Positions 49,484 to 63,020 of a stretch of 64,000 nt of DNA are shown here, piece by piece. The number at the start of each line of letters is the position of its first letter. Position 1 is the first letter of the stretch. Where the stretch lies: the NCBI GenBank assembly GCA_016709335.1, contig JADJNC010000022.1:1-64000 (forward strand), read 5' to 3'. The stretch comes from Candidatus Propionivibrio dominans (lineage in GTDB: Bacteria; Pseudomonadota; Gammaproteobacteria; Burkholderiales; Rhodocyclaceae). The position numbers and the translations under genes are program-made. The notes below the pieces were generated by a model. It was not told the origin of the DNA. It did not search any database and was given only the letters and a program-made list of their open reading frames with translations.

Positions 49484-50686
49484 TCATACGCGCTCCCCCG
49501 GTGGTCCGCGTGGCAGGGTGCCCGGCAAGAAGGTCTCGATGCAAACCATGTGGCCCTGGCCGCACTTCGGGCAGTCCCGCAACGATTTTCCGGTGAGCCA
49601 CTGGTAGCGGTCGCGGTAGTCGAGAGGAGCGTCGGGAACAGGGATGATCGGAGCGGGTTCGGCCAGCAACTCCCGGCATCGTTCAAGTTTGACCGCACGG
49701 TAGCGGTTGGCCAGGAAGCCGTAATGCCGAATCCGTTGAAAACTGCTCGGCAGCACATGAAGCAGAAAGCGGCGAATGAATTCGTCGGCCGCCAACTGCA
49801 TGACCTTCGGGTGCGATTCATGGCGGTAATCCTTCCAGCGAAAGCAGACCCGATCATCAGCGAAGTTGATCAGCCGGTTATTGGAAATAGCGACGCGATG
49901 CGTGTAGCGACCGAGATACTCGAGGACCTGCTGGGGTCCGCCAAAGGGAGGTTTGGCGTAAACCACCCACTCGGTTTTCCGCACCGGTGCCAGATAGCGG
50001 ACGAAGGCCGCCGGTGCCTGAAGCTCTTCAAGCGCGTGATAAAAGTGCAGGTCGCCGGCATCAAACGCACGCTGCAACTGTTCCAGAAACAGCCGGCGAA
50101 ACAGTCGTGAAAGCACACGCACCGGCAGGAAGAAACCTGGCAGACAGGCAATCCAGCGCTCGCCATCAGCACTCACACCACCGCCCGGGACCAGGCAATG
50201 CAGATGCGGGTGGTGCAACAGATTCTGCCCCCAGGTGTGCAGGATGGCGATGAAGCCGATCTCGGCCCCCAGATGTTTCGGATCGGCGGCGATCGTGCGC
50301 AAGGTCTCGGCGGTGGCGCGAAACAGGAGACCGTAGACCACCGCCTTGTTCTGATACGCAATCGCCGCGACCGCCTCGGGTAGCGTAAAGACCACGTGGA
50401 AATACTCCACCGGAATGAGATCAGCCTGGCGATCTTCCAGCCATTGCGCACGCACCAGAGACTGACACTTCGGGCAGTGGCGATTTCTGCAACTGTTGAA
50501 GGCAATGCGCTGGTGACCGCAAGCATCACACTGCTCGACGTGTCCGCCCAGCGCAGCAGTTCGGCAGCGCTCAATGGCGTTCATGACGCCGCGTTGCCCA
50601 CGGCTGAGTGCCGTAGCGTGCTGCTGACGGTAGAGGGGCCCGGCTTGGTGAAAGATGTCCGCCACCTCGAGCCCGGTGGCACGCAC
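49484..50686 (-). CDS. IS91-family transposase
   Basis: A ~400-aa HUH/Y rolling-circle-type transposase. The start at GTG 50686 lies just after the integrase stop; an open frame extends further upstream but without family residues. GLEVADIFHQAG and GVMNAIERCRTAALGGHVEQ are the usual N-terminus, CDACGHQRIAFNSCRNRHCP the zinc finger, HPHLHCLVPGGG the HUH motif, and VLEYLGRYTHRVAISNNRLI the catalytic Tyr region. The C-terminus has a Cys pair (DCPKCGQGHM). It is intact and may be active. It follows a tyrosine recombinase gene, a layout known in some IS91-family members. Confidence 0.88.
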   Translation of the reverse strand: MRATGLEVADIFHQAGPLYRQQHATALSRGQRGVMNAIERCRTAALGGHVEQCDACGHQRIAFNSCRNRHCPKCQSLVRAQWLEDRQADLIPVEYFHVVFTLPEAVAAIAYQNKAVVYGLLFRATAETLRTIAADPKHLGAEIGFIAILHTWGQNLLHHPHLHCLVPGGGVSADGERWIACLPGFFLPVRVLSRLFRRLFLEQLQRAFDAGDLHFYHALEELQAPAAFVRYLAPVRKTEWVVYAKPPFGGPQQVLEYLGRYTHRVAISNNRLINFADDRVCFRWKDYRHESHPKVMQLAADEFIRRFLLHVLPSSFQRIRHYGFLANRYRAVKLERCRELLAEPAPIIPVPDAPLDYRDRYQWLTGKSLRDCPKCGQGHMVCIETFLPGTLPRGPPGERV

Positions 50687-50694
50687 GTCCGGTC

Positions 50695-51569
50695 TCAGAA
50701 ATGAGCCGGGGGCGTCGGTATCGTCGGTGGCGGTTGAACCTGGGGCAACAGGTCGAAGGGGCTGGTCGTGGCGCACACGGTGGTGGTGGCGACTTTCAGG
50801 TAGCGCGAGGTGGTGGCCAGACTGCGATGACCGAGCAGCAACTGGATGGTGCGCACATCGGTGCCGGATTCGAGCAGGTGGGTGGCAAAAGCGTGGCGCA
50901 GCGAGTGCGGCGTGATCGGCTTGGTGACGCCCGAGGCGCGGTGCGCTTTCTGACAGGCCAGTTCGACGGCACTGCGGGTGATCGGCTGATCGGGCGGATC
51001 GCCCGGAAACAGCCACTGCGTCGGGTGGGCGGATCGCCAGTAGGTACGCAACGTCTCAAGCAGGCGCGGCGAGAGCATCACCAATCGATCCTTACCGCCT
51101 TTACCTTGGTCGACACGGAGCATCGCGCTGGCTGTCGATGTCGGTCACCTTGAGATGGGTGGCTTCGGAAACACGCAAGCCGGCCGCGTAGGCGGTCATC
51201 AGAATCGCCCGGTGCTTGATGCTGTCGATTGACTCCAGGAAGTGCATCACTTCCTCGCGACTGAGAATCACCGGCAACGGAAGGGGCGCTTGGGCATCGG
51301 TATCTCGTCAATGGCCCAAGGACGTTTGAGCGTCACCTTGTAGAGAAAGCGCAACGCGCCGGTGGCCACACTGATACTGCTGGCCGAGAGCTTTCGAGTT
51401 TGCGTCAGATGGAGCTGATAGGCTCGTATTTCTTCCGGCCCCAGTGCTTCCGGTCACGGTGAAAGTGCCTGGCGTAGGCGATGATCTGCTGGATGTACGA
51501 CGACTGGGTGTTCTCGGCGAGATTGCGGATGGCCATATCTTCAAGCATCCGCTGGCGTAGTGAGGTCAT
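50695..51569 (-). pseudogene. IS91-associated tyrosine recombinase with three frameshifts
   Basis: The ATG at 51569 behind AAGGAGC begins TSLRQRMLEDMAIRNLAENT, an integrase N-terminus. Frame breaks occur near 51437-51442, near 51288-51291 and near 51122-51127, each explained by one base. Joining them gives [60 protein letters not shown], then [39 protein letters not shown] and [20 protein letters not shown]. The catalytic Arg, His-x-x-Arg, His and Tyr are all present. Homopolymer sites leave open whether the gene is decayed or misread. It is upstream of and in line with the IS91 transposase. Confidence 0.78.
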
Positions 51570-51707
51570 GGTCAAGCTCCTTATAGGAATTGAGGGAAGT
51601 GCTGCACGCAGCCACTTCATCATTCTCCGATCGGGACTCTTTTGTGAATTCGAGACTCCGCCTACGACTGGTAACCCACCATTACCGCGTCAGCGGTTTA
51701 GTACAAC

Positions 51708-52124
51708 GACCCCTATGCACAGTTTGAAACTATGTGCAGGTAGGCGCTGAATCGCAGTATCTGAGGGCGTTTAGGCCGGCAATGCTGCACATAGTTTTTG
51801 GCATGCCGCGTTCCCAAAACATTTTTTTCCTCGCAATCACCAAGAAACATTCGTCGGCGTCACTCGCATGGAATGTCTCCCGTGTTCATTGCCGTCGCCG
51901 TCAATTCGGGGCATCTGGCGTAATGGGGTTCCCTTACTTTTTTCACTAACCGGATCGCGTTGAGCCGGTCGCCGTATTGCACGAAATGAATTGCTGCGCT
52001 CCCCGACGCCGAAACTATGTACAGTTTTACGCTGATAAACTTCGCCCAATGCTAGGCACTACCGAATTTACGATCACTCTACCCAAGAGTGGTGCACATA
52101 GTTTCAAACTGTGCATAGGGGTCG
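51708..52124. repeat. 32-bp perfect inverted repeat pair with internal palindromes
   Basis: Bases 51708-51739 and 52093-52124 are exact reverse complements over 32 bp. Each contains CGACCCCTATGCACAG and GTTTGAAACTATGTGCA, so each arm is itself nearly palindromic (TGCACAG...TATGTGCA). Inside, AAACTATGTGCAG (51727-51739) pairs with CTGCACATAGTTT (51785-51797), and AAACTATGTACAG (52012-52024) imperfectly with the right arm. No gene lies between. These look like ends or recombination sites of the integrase/IS91 element. Confidence 0.85.
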
Positions 52125-52146
52125 GTAGTGTGAGTTCACCTGATCG

Positions 52147-52242
52147 GCAAGCTACCCTTCAACGCGATTTTCGGCTGAACGGCAGGTAACGGGCGCATTG
52201 CCGCCCGAGTTTGGCCCGAGACCAAGGTCGGCTGTGGCCGAG
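52147..52242 (+). repeat. right copy of the ~96-bp inverted block
   Basis: Matches the minus strand of 38191-38287 (see there). It lies 194 bp from the 3' end of tRNA-Ser and just outside the 32-bp inverted repeats. Confidence 0.8.
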
Positions 52243-52435
52243 TAGCGGAAGGTGGCGCGAATTTGCCGACTGGCTGCTTTAACTGCAAAACGGACGGTGT
52301 AGCACTAAAGAAAAATAGGTGATGTCTGGAAGGCGACAGCTTGCCAACCGGATCATCAATTGATAGTTGAATTGATAGTCAACAATTTGTATAAATACAA
52401 ATGTCCTTTATATACAAGGACTTAATTCACTGTAT

Positions 52436-52523
<88 letters not shown>

Positions 52524-52559
52524 GTCAGGGGCGGAATTTTATCATGAGTCCACCCATTG

Positions 52560-53972
52560 ATGCGCCTCGCACTTCTTATTCTCGCTGTTCTGATTGCTGG
52601 CTGCGGTGACAAGGTCCAGCAGGCAGCCGATCTAACCGGGGAACTCGTTATCCTGACCCGGGTGGGGTCAACCACCTACTCGGTTGATGAAACAGGTGCT
52701 GCTACCGGCTTTGATTACGAGCTTGCCAGGTTGCTTGCGCAGGAACTCGGATTGAAAAGCCGTATCCTCGTTGCTGCCAGCGACGCCGACATCCTGCATC
52801 GGCTGAAGCGCGGTGAGGGACATCTGGCGGCGGCCTGGCTGACTGCAGTCGGCGATCCGCAAATACGCAGCAGCACGCCTTACTTCCAGAGCCAGAACGT
52901 GCTGATCACGCACGAAGCCTCACTGCCCTTGACCGGTATCGAACAACTGGCTCACAAAACGATCCATGTCGTCGCCGGTTCAAGGCAGGAAACGGCGCTG
53001 CTTGCCGTCAGGGAAAAGGTTCCGGATCTGATCATTGCCGCAGATCACCATCGCAACGAACTGGACCTGATGGAAGGCGTCGCAAAGCAACGCTATGAGG
53101 CGACGCTGGTTAACAATGCGGAATTCGACATTGGCAGCAACTACTACCCCGAGTTGCAGGACTCGCTGGAAGTCGGACCGGCACGAGCAATTGTCTGGCT
53201 TTTCGCGCCGGGCATTGACCCGGAATTGATAACCAGGGCAAATACCTTTCTTGAGCAACTGGAGAAGAGCGGCGAGATGGATCGTCTGAAAGACCGTTAC
53301 TTCGGGCATGTCCAGCGGCTCACGCAAGCCGACAGCGTGCGTTTTATCGAGCGCATGCGCTCCGTTCTGCCACAGTATCGGGCACTGTTCCATGCGGCGC
53401 AGGCCAGGACGGGGATCGATTGGCGCCTGCTGGCGGCTCTGGCCTATCAGGAATCCCAGTGGGAACCGCTGGCCACCAGCCCCACCGGCGTACGCGGGAT
53501 GATGATGCTGACCGCCGATACCGCCGACCATCTTGGTGTAAGCAACCGTCTTGACCCGGCACAAAGCATTCGCGCCGGAGCGATGTACGTCAGCGACCTG
53601 CGCGATACACTCCCGCCAAGTGTGGGCGAACCCGACCGGCTTTGGCTGGCGCTCGCCGCCTACAATCTCGGCATGGGCCATCTGAATGCCGCGCGCCACA
53701 TTGCCATCACCAAGAAGGCCGATCCCGATTCATGGTACGAAATGAAAAAAATACTGCCGCTGCTGGCGCAAGCCCGGTATTACAGCCGGCTGAAATCCGG
53801 CATGGGGCGCGGCGGTGAAGCCGTCACCATGGTCGAGAACATCCGCATCTATACCGACATTCTCAATCGCCACGAAGGCCCCTATCGGCCACTGGACCGA
53901 GTTGCCCAGTCAACAGCTGGCAATAAAAACCAGCTTCAGCAAAACCTTAACGAAACCCTGGGCAACCAGTAA
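52560..53972 (+). CDS. mltF: membrane-bound lytic murein transglycosylase F
   Basis: A 470-aa lipoprotein that cleaves peptidoglycan. The signal LALLILAVLIAGC ends in a lipobox (Cys). Residues ~28-260 are a solute-binding-protein-like regulatory domain (GFDYELARLLAQELGLKSRI), and the C-terminal ~180 an SLT domain with the catalytic Glu in ALAYQESQWEPLATSPTGVR. The ATG at 52560 is preferred to a TTG one codon earlier. It begins 36 bp beyond the tRNA-Ser gene on the opposite strand. Confidence 0.94.
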   Translation: MRLALLILAVLIAGCGDKVQQAADLTGELVILTRVGSTTYSVDETGAATGFDYELARLLAQELGLKSRILVAASDADILHRLKRGEGHLAAAWLTAVGDPQIRSSTPYFQSQNVLITHEASLPLTGIEQLAHKTIHVVAGSRQETALLAVREKVPDLIIAADHHRNELDLMEGVAKQRYEATLVNNAEFDIGSNYYPELQDSLEVGPARAIVWLFAPGIDPELITRANTFLEQLEKSGEMDRLKDRYFGHVQRLTQADSVRFIERMRSVLPQYRALFHAAQARTGIDWRLLAALAYQESQWEPLATSPTGVRGMMMLTADTADHLGVSNRLDPAQSIRAGAMYVSDLRDTLPPSVGEPDRLWLALAAYNLGMGHLNAARHIAITKKADPDSWYEMKKILPLLAQARYYSRLKSGMGRGGEAVTMVENIRIYTDILNRHEGPYRPLDRVAQSTAGNKNQLQQNLNETLGNQ

Positions 53973-54036
53973 CCAGTCAATGTGAAACAACGTACCGCCA
54001 GTTTGCCCCGCAGCAAATTCTCTTATGGGACATTAT

Positions 54037-54087
54037 TTTCTTGGTGAATCTTTGTGTTCTTGGTGTCTTGGTGGTGAAGCTTTTTCC
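54037..54087. repeat. quasi-periodic CTTGGTG-type sequence
   Basis: About 50 bp built of near-repeats (TTCTTGGTGAATC, TTTGTGTTCTTGGTG, TCTTGGTGGTGAAGC). I recall similar sequences scattered in unrelated genomes, where they produce spurious proteins ending in CLGG-like strings. It lies in the convergent gap between mltF and serS. Confidence 0.5.
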
Positions 54088-54126
54088 ATGTCTCCAACTG
54101 TACCTACGACTTGCGGCCATCCACAT

Positions 54127-56735
<2,609 letters not shown>

Positions 56736-56752
<17 letters not shown>

Positions 56753-57371
56753 CGACACCAGCGGGCGGCGTAAATCGAAACAGTGCAGGGGCCAGTTGTG
56801 GATTGCGTTCGAGATGCGCAAAGAAAAGCGTCGTGGTCTGACCAAAGTTGTCGAACAGTTCCATCGCTTTCAGATCGTTTCCGGCAAAGCCCATCTGCAA
56901 TCTTTCGAAACCGCTGTCCGGCGATTTCGGAATCGCTTCGAGCCATTCGAGCCCTTCCCGTTCACCGGCTTCGCGCAGGGTGAAATTCTTTTCCAGCGTA
57001 CTTTTGCCGCCATTCTTGCCATCACTGTCACCCACCAGCAGCGCTACCGGCGAGCTGCCCAGTGCGGCACCGACTTTCTTTACCGTCACCTGGCGCAGAT
57101 CCGGATCGTAGATCCAGACTTTTTCGCCATCGCCGACCAGCAACTGACTGTAGGGCCGCTCGATCTGCCAGCGGAATTTTCCGGGGCGGGAGAACATCAT
57201 CACGCCGCTTGACTGCTGTGGCCTTTTTCCATTCTTGGCGACAACAATCTGCGCAAAGTCAGCGCGCACGGTCTTCGTCGTTTCGAGAAAGCGGTGCAGC
57301 CTGTCAATGGCACCGGCATGAGCGACCTGAACAGCCAGCAGACTGATCGCCGCAAAAATAAAACGTCGCAT
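56736..57371 (-). CDS. lolA: outer-membrane lipoprotein carrier LolA
   Basis: A 211-aa periplasmic chaperone that shuttles lipoproteins from LolCDE to LolB. The signal peptide [18 protein letters not shown] is clear. The mature protein shows [32 protein letters not shown] and [20 protein letters not shown], the core of the open beta barrel. ATG overlaps the ftsK stop (TGATG). Its 3' end overlaps rarA by 17 nt. Confidence 0.95.
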
Positions 57372-59707
57372 CAGCTTTCTTCCTTGCGCGCAATGACCTC
57401 GCGCCCACCACGTCCATCCATCGCCGACACCAGGCCGGCTTTCTCCATGGCTTCGATCAGGCGTGCCGAGCGGTTGTAGCCGATGCGCAGATGACGCTGA
57501 ACCAGCGAGATCGAAGCGCGACGATTCTTGAGAACGATTTCGACAGCCTGATCGTAGAGCGGGTCGGACTCGGCATCGCCAGCCGCATCGCCCTCTCCGT
57601 TACCGCCCTCGCTCTCGCCCTCGTCATCAAGACCGGCGCCGGTCAGCACGCCGTCAACGTAATCCGGCGCACCCGCCCGCTTCAGGTAATCGACCACATG
57701 ATGGACTTCGTCGTCGGCGACAAAAGCGCCGTGCACGCGCGTCGGGTAACCGGTACCCGGTGCCAGAAAGAGCATGTCGCCCTGCCCGAGCAAGGCCTCG
57801 GCGCCCATCTGGTCGAGGATGGTGCGCGAATCGATCTTCGACGATACCTGGAATGACATTCGCGTCGGGATGTTGGCCTTGATCAGACCGGTAATCACAT
57901 CGACCGATGGCCGCTGCGTCGCCAGAATCAGGTGGATTCCCGACGCGCGGGCCTTCTGGGCGAGGCGCGCGATCAACTGCTCGACCTTCTTGCCGGCAAC
58001 CATCATCAGATCCGCCAGTTCGTCGATAACCACCACGATATACGGCATGGAGACCAGTGCTTCGGGCGCTTCCGGCGTCAGCGAGAAGGGATTCGTCAGT
58101 TTCTTTCCGGCCTTCTCGCCGTCCTTGATGCGATGGTTGAGGCCGGCGATATTGCGCACGCCCATCGCCGACATCAGCTTGTAGCGTTTTTCCATTTCGG
58201 CGACACACCAGTTGAGCGCGTTGGCGGCCTGCTTCATGTCCACCACCACCGGCGCCAGCAGATGCGGGATGCCTTCGTAGATCGACAGTTCCAGCATTTT
58301 CGGGTCGACCAGGATCAGACGCACCTTGTCAGGCTCGGACTTGTAGAGCAAGGACAGAATCATCGCGTTGATGCCGACCGATTTGCCGGAACCGGTCGTA
58401 CCGGCAACCAGCAGGTGCGGCATTTTGGCCAGATCGACGACTACCGGATAACCACCGATATCCTTGCCGAGCGTCATCGCCAGCGGCGAGTTCATGTCGT
58501 GATAGGCACCGCTCGAAATAATCTCGGAAAGCCGTACGATCTGCCGTTTGGCATTCGGAAGTTCGAGCGCCATGCAGGATTTTCCGGGAACCGTCTCGAC
58601 CACGCGGATCGACACCATCGACAGCGCACGCGCCATATCTTTCGCCAGATTGACGATCTGCGCGCCCTTCACGCCGACTGCCGGTTCGATTTCGTAACGC
58701 GTGATCACCGGGCCCGGATAAGCGGCCAGCACCCTGACCTGAACGCCAAAGTCAGCCAGCTTGCGCTCGATCAGGCGCGAAGTGTATTCGAGGCTTTCGC
58801 TGCTGACCTGATCAGTCTGAGGCGCTGCCGTTTCGAGCAGATGCAGCGGCGGCAGCAGGCCACCAACTACCGCCTCGGGGAAGAGTGGCACCTGACGCTC
58901 GCGCTCGATCCGCTTCTCGACTTTTACCGGCATCGCTACCGCTGGGGCCGGCTTTTCAATGAAAATCGGCTCTTGGGTTTCAACCCGCCGTTTCTCGTCC
59001 TCGACCACCGCCTCGCGCTCGCGCGCCACCTCACGTCCGATGCGCCGGTCCTGCCAGCGCTCGATCAGGCTGTGCACCGCACCCCAGGCGGCTTCAAAGA
59101 GGGCGCCAAAACGTTCTGCAGCGGTCAGCCACGACATCCCGGAAAAAATGCTCCAGCCGAGTATCAGTGCCGCCAGCAGGGTCAGGGTCGCTCCCGTATA
59201 ACCAAGAAAACGCACAGACAGTTGACCGATCTCGATCCCCAGCATGCCGCCGGGGGCCAGGGGCAACTGTGCCTTGAGCGTGTAGAAGCGCAAGGCTTCC
59301 AGCCCGCTGCTGGCGACAATCAAGACAATGAAACCGGCCAGTGCAATGTAAAGAGGACGCCGATCAGCCGTACGCAGACCGTCCAGGCGACGGTAACCCC
59401 ACCACACCAGGGCGATCAGCAAGACGATCCACCACCATGCTGAAAGACCGAAGACATAAAGCAGCAAATCGGCCAGCCAGGCACCGCCACGACCGGCCGG
59501 GTTACGCAGGCTTGCTCCATGCACGGCATGCGACCAGCCAGGATCGCTGCGCTGGTAGCCCCACAGCGCCAGGCCAAGAAATGCCGCCAGGACGACCAGC
59601 GCCAGCCAGCGCGATTCCTGCAGGACGAGCGCGATTTTCTCCGGCAGCGGGCTGGGCGCTGCAGAATTGCTGTCAATCCGGCCAGTGGTTTTTTGCAGTG
59701 AAGCCAT
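57371..59707 (-). CDS. ftsK: DNA translocase FtsK
   Basis: A 778-aa protein that pumps chromosome DNA at the septum and activates XerCD. From ATG 59707 four membrane helices lie in residues ~25-190, followed by a linker and the motor with Walker [21 protein letters not shown] and Walker [19 protein letters not shown]. The C-terminal gamma domain ([36 protein letters not shown]) recognises KOPS. A longer frame to 59830 starts in the neighbouring promoter region and is unlikely. Intact. Confidence 0.96.
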   Translation of the reverse strand: MASLQKTTGRIDSNSAAPSPLPEKIALVLQESRWLALVVLAAFLGLALWGYQRSDPGWSHAVHGASLRNPAGRGGAWLADLLLYVFGLSAWWWIVLLIALVWWGYRRLDGLRTADRRPLYIALAGFIVLIVASSGLEALRFYTLKAQLPLAPGGMLGIEIGQLSVRFLGYTGATLTLLAALILGWSIFSGMSWLTAAERFGALFEAAWGAVHSLIERWQDRRIGREVAREREAVVEDEKRRVETQEPIFIEKPAPAVAMPVKVEKRIERERQVPLFPEAVVGGLLPPLHLLETAAPQTDQVSSESLEYTSRLIERKLADFGVQVRVLAAYPGPVITRYEIEPAVGVKGAQIVNLAKDMARALSMVSIRVVETVPGKSCMALELPNAKRQIVRLSEIISSGAYHDMNSPLAMTLGKDIGGYPVVVDLAKMPHLLVAGTTGSGKSVGINAMILSLLYKSEPDKVRLILVDPKMLELSIYEGIPHLLAPVVVDMKQAANALNWCVAEMEKRYKLMSAMGVRNIAGLNHRIKDGEKAGKKLTNPFSLTPEAPEALVSMPYIVVVIDELADLMMVAGKKVEQLIARLAQKARASGIHLILATQRPSVDVITGLIKANIPTRMSFQVSSKIDSRTILDQMGAEALLGQGDMLFLAPGTGYPTRVHGAFVADDEVHHVVDYLKRAGAPDYVDGVLTGAGLDDEGESEGGNGEGDAAGDAESDPLYDQAVEIVLKNRRASISLVQRHLRIGYNRSARLIEAMEKAGLVSAMDGRGGREVIARKEES

Positions 59708-59771
59708 CGGTGTCTGTAGAAGCGGGGAAAAAGAGCGATTATAGCCGGCTGCCGGCAACAAGCGCAGAGGG

Positions 59772-60446
59772 TCAATCCTCGGTAAGGACAATACGTCCCT
59801 GTTCGACGCGGATATAGCCGCTGCCCTCAAGATCCTTCATCACGCGACTGACCATCTCGCGCGATGCACCAACCATCTTGGCCATATCCTGCTTGGTTAC
59901 CTTGCGCCGGATCACACGCAAACCGTTTTCCTCAACAGAAAAATCGAGGAGCAGTTTGGCGACCCGTCCATAAACGTCCATCAAAGCCAGACTCTCGATC
60001 TTTCGGTTCGCCTCGCGCAGGCGTAACACCAGGCTCTTCATGATATTCAGGCAAAGATCAACGTTACCGGCCAGGACGTTCGTGAAATCGGCCTTGGCAA
60101 TCACCAGCAGTTCACAATTTTCATTGGCGACAACATCGGCCGAGCGCGGCGAGCCGTCGATCAAACCCATCTCGCCAAAGCACTCACCGGAACCGAGAAG
60201 CGTCAGGATGACTTCATTCCCTTCCGCATCCCGATTAAGCACTTTCGCGCTTCCACTCACGATGACAAACAGCGCGTCGGTGCGGTCACCCACAAAGACG
60301 ATGGTGGTATGACGCGCCACCTTGCGGCTGACGGCCATTCGCGCAATCTGTTCAAGCTGCGCATCAGGCAGCCCGGCAAACAGGGGTATTTTTTGCAACA
60401 GGGTCAGTCCGGCCCCGGCGTTAGCCTGATGCTTCTTTGCCTGCAT
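59772..60446 (-). CDS. Crp/Fnr-family transcriptional regulator
   Basis: A 224-aa protein: cyclic-nucleotide-like domain ([40 protein letters not shown]), a dimer helix, and a C-terminal HTH ([20 protein letters not shown]). It lacks the N-terminal cysteines of FNR, so it is not an oxygen-sensing iron-sulphur protein; the RSADVVA loop is like Crp members that may bind cAMP. Its stop lies ~65 bp from the ftsK start. Neighbouring targets are not identified. Confidence 0.9.
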   Translation of the reverse strand: MQAKKHQANAGAGLTLLQKIPLFAGLPDAQLEQIARMAVSRKVARHTTIVFVGDRTDALFVIVSGSAKVLNRDAEGNEVILTLLGSGECFGEMGLIDGSPRSADVVANENCELLVIAKADFTNVLAGNVDLCLNIMKSLVLRLREANRKIESLALMDVYGRVAKLLLDFSVEENGLRVIRRKVTKQDMAKMVGASREMVSRVMKDLEGSGYIRVEQGRIVLTED

Positions 60447-60557
60447 GGATCTCTCTTTTTTGAGTAGTTATTTCAAGGAGTTATGTGAAGATTATATGAT
60501 ACTTCCCGGTTTCTTCAGCAATTCACCAGCGAATGTATCCTGGATTGGCGGTTATAA

Positions 60558-61550
<993 letters not shown>

Positions 61551-61662
61551 TTCCCATGAAAGTCGAGCGAAGAAAGGGCAGCGCGCTGCCAGCGACTGGC
61601 GAAACCCGCCACGCCCTTCGTGAGAGGCACGGTGGTGAGGGTGAGGGGCATCCAGCGGCACC

Positions 61663-62226
61663 ATGAGCCAGAGGATGCAAGCCACCCCGGAAGAACTCGC
61701 CGCCTTTTACGCGGCCGTCGACGGGGTCACTCCGCTACCAGCGCCTGACCGGATTGCCTTTGAGCCGCCCAAGCCCAGTCCGCGCCCTCGTCAACGCGAA
61801 CTCGACGAAGCCGCCGCCATCAGCGAATCGCTGCATGGCCCGTTTGAAATCGACGAGCTGCTGGCCATCGGCGACGACGACTCTTTCGTGCGCAGCGGAC
61901 TCCAGCGCAGCGTTCTGCGCGATCTGCGACGCGGCCGCTGGTCGATTCAGAAGCACATCGACCTGCACGGTTTCAACCGGCACGAGGCGCACGATGCGGT
62001 TTCACGCTTCCTTGCCGAAGCGCACAGCGCCGGCAAGCGCTGCATTCGCATCGTGCATGGCCGCGGACACGGCTCCCCCGGACGCGAAGGCATCCTCCGG
62101 CAACTCGTAAAAAGCTGGCTCATCCGGCGCAAGGATGTACTGGCCTTCTGCCCCGCCCCGCCCTGCGACGGCGGCCAGGGCGCGCTATGGGTATTGCTCA
62201 AGTCAAGCAATGCCGTAAAACGATGA
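61663..62226 (+). CDS. Smr-domain (MutS2-type) protein
   Basis: A 187-aa protein. The C-terminal Smr domain shows IDLHGFNRHEAHDAVSRFLA and IRIVHGRGHGSPGREGILRQ, motifs of endonucleases acting on DNA or on stalled mRNA. The N-terminal ~80 residues are Pro-rich and charged. It follows trxB by ~110 bp in the same direction. The catalytic H-G-R-G-H is intact. The physiological substrate is unknown. Confidence 0.88.
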   Translation: MSQRMQATPEELAAFYAAVDGVTPLPAPDRIAFEPPKPSPRPRQRELDEAAAISESLHGPFEIDELLAIGDDDSFVRSGLQRSVLRDLRRGRWSIQKHIDLHGFNRHEAHDAVSRFLAEAHSAGKRCIRIVHGRGHGSPGREGILRQLVKSWLIRRKDVLAFCPAPPCDGGQGALWVLLKSSNAVKR

Positions 62227-62543
62227 ACCGGTGCAGACGCATTGACGCGAGGCCGGCAGGAAGGGGCTCTTGAGATACTCTGCTCTTGAAGACAATGTTC
62301 ATGGGCTTCACCATGCCGCATGAGAGCCTATGGGAGGCGTACAGGGGAATCAGCCAGGAAATTGTGGCCTGCCCCCTATTGAACACTGTTGAACAGTAAA
62401 ATTGTTTCCATCATGAACGAAAATCGACCTCCACAATCGCCCGCTATTGAACGTTCACAGGCTGGGGAATGTTTTGTGCACGCCGCTAATTGCCTTCGCT
62501 TGACCCCTCAACCACTTTATCTACGGCCTCGTTAGTCATCGCA
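62227..62543. other. intergenic region with repeats of TTGAAC
   Basis: TTGAAC occurs three times (62379, 62388 and ~62451), so the segment has a loosely repeated character, but no gene or clear terminator is seen. A 40-codon frame near 62413 has no features. Confidence 0.35.
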
Positions 62544-62795
62544 ATGGAAATTCTATGGATTGTTATTTGGGTATTGGTTGTTTGGTTCATCATTGATCTT
62601 GTTCGCGTTCAAGACGTAATTGCGCGCATGCCACAGGATGAACAAGATCGATTTTTGGTTGGCACTCCATTGACGCCTGAGACCCGTGAGTTTTTACACC
62701 GACGGCTTTATTTCCCTAATTCTTCCAGACGCTTTTTGTTGGTTCTAGTGCTTGTTTTTGCAATTGGTATTTTTTCCAAGTTGCTCGGGTTGTAA
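62544..62795 (+). CDS. small two-helix membrane protein
   Basis: An 83-aa protein from the ATG at 62544 (the frame can extend to 62490). Helix one is ILWIVIWVLVVWFIIDLVRV, then a hydrophilic stretch (DVIARMPQDEQDRFLVGTPL) and helix two RRFLLVLVLVFAIGIFSKLL. I recognise no family. It stands alone, upstream of a REP-like element. Confidence 0.5.
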   Translation: MEILWIVIWVLVVWFIIDLVRVQDVIARMPQDEQDRFLVGTPLTPETREFLHRRLYFPNSSRRFLLVLVLVFAIGIFSKLLGL

Positions 62796-62801
62796 TCGTG
62801 G

Positions 62802-62884
62802 CCATTGGGGTCAGAGTGAATATCCATTCTTGGATTACAGGAGGCAAACCGAAATGAAAAAGAAAATGTCTCTGAACCCAATGG
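62802..62884. repeat. REP-like imperfect hairpin element
   Basis: CCATTGGGGTCAGAG (62802-62816) and CTCTGAACCCAATGG (62870-62884) are inverted repeats with one mismatch. The sequence TTGGGGTCAGAG is typical of the ends of REP/RAYT-associated elements. It sits directly before the truncated toxin gene. Confidence 0.65.
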
Positions 62885-62898
62885 CACTCAGATAACGA

Positions 62899-63018
62899 GT
62901 GTATTTTATCCGGCGCGGTGCGGTGCTCTATCTGCTACTGATGGGCGGCGACAAGGCAAGCCAGAAGCGCGACATCAAACGTGCCATGGAAATGGCGCGC
63001 CTATTACCCAAGGATTAG
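62899..63018 (+). pseudogene. truncated RelE/ParE-type toxin
   Basis: The 39 codons VYFIRRGAVLYLLLMGGDKA and SQKRDIKRAMEMARLLPKD are the C-terminus of addiction-module killer proteins of the RelE/HigB type (~100 aa). The first two thirds are missing, cut where the REP-like element lies. Stop TAG is 2 nt before the antitoxin ATG, the normal toxin-antitoxin spacing. Confidence 0.72.
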
Positions 63019-63020
63019 TC

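Larger units (their letters stand above)
51570..52435. other. non-coding region between the IS91 element and tRNA-Ser
   Basis: Holds the inverted repeats at 51708-52124 and the right copy of the bounding block at 52147-52242. The rest to the tRNA (52243-52435) turns AT-rich near 52360-52420. No coding gene is supported. Confidence 0.6.

Noticed and set aside
51708..52124. integron attC sites or a CRISPR array
   Set aside because: The arms lack the attC core GTTRRRY/RYYYAAC and there is no regular repeat-spacer series.
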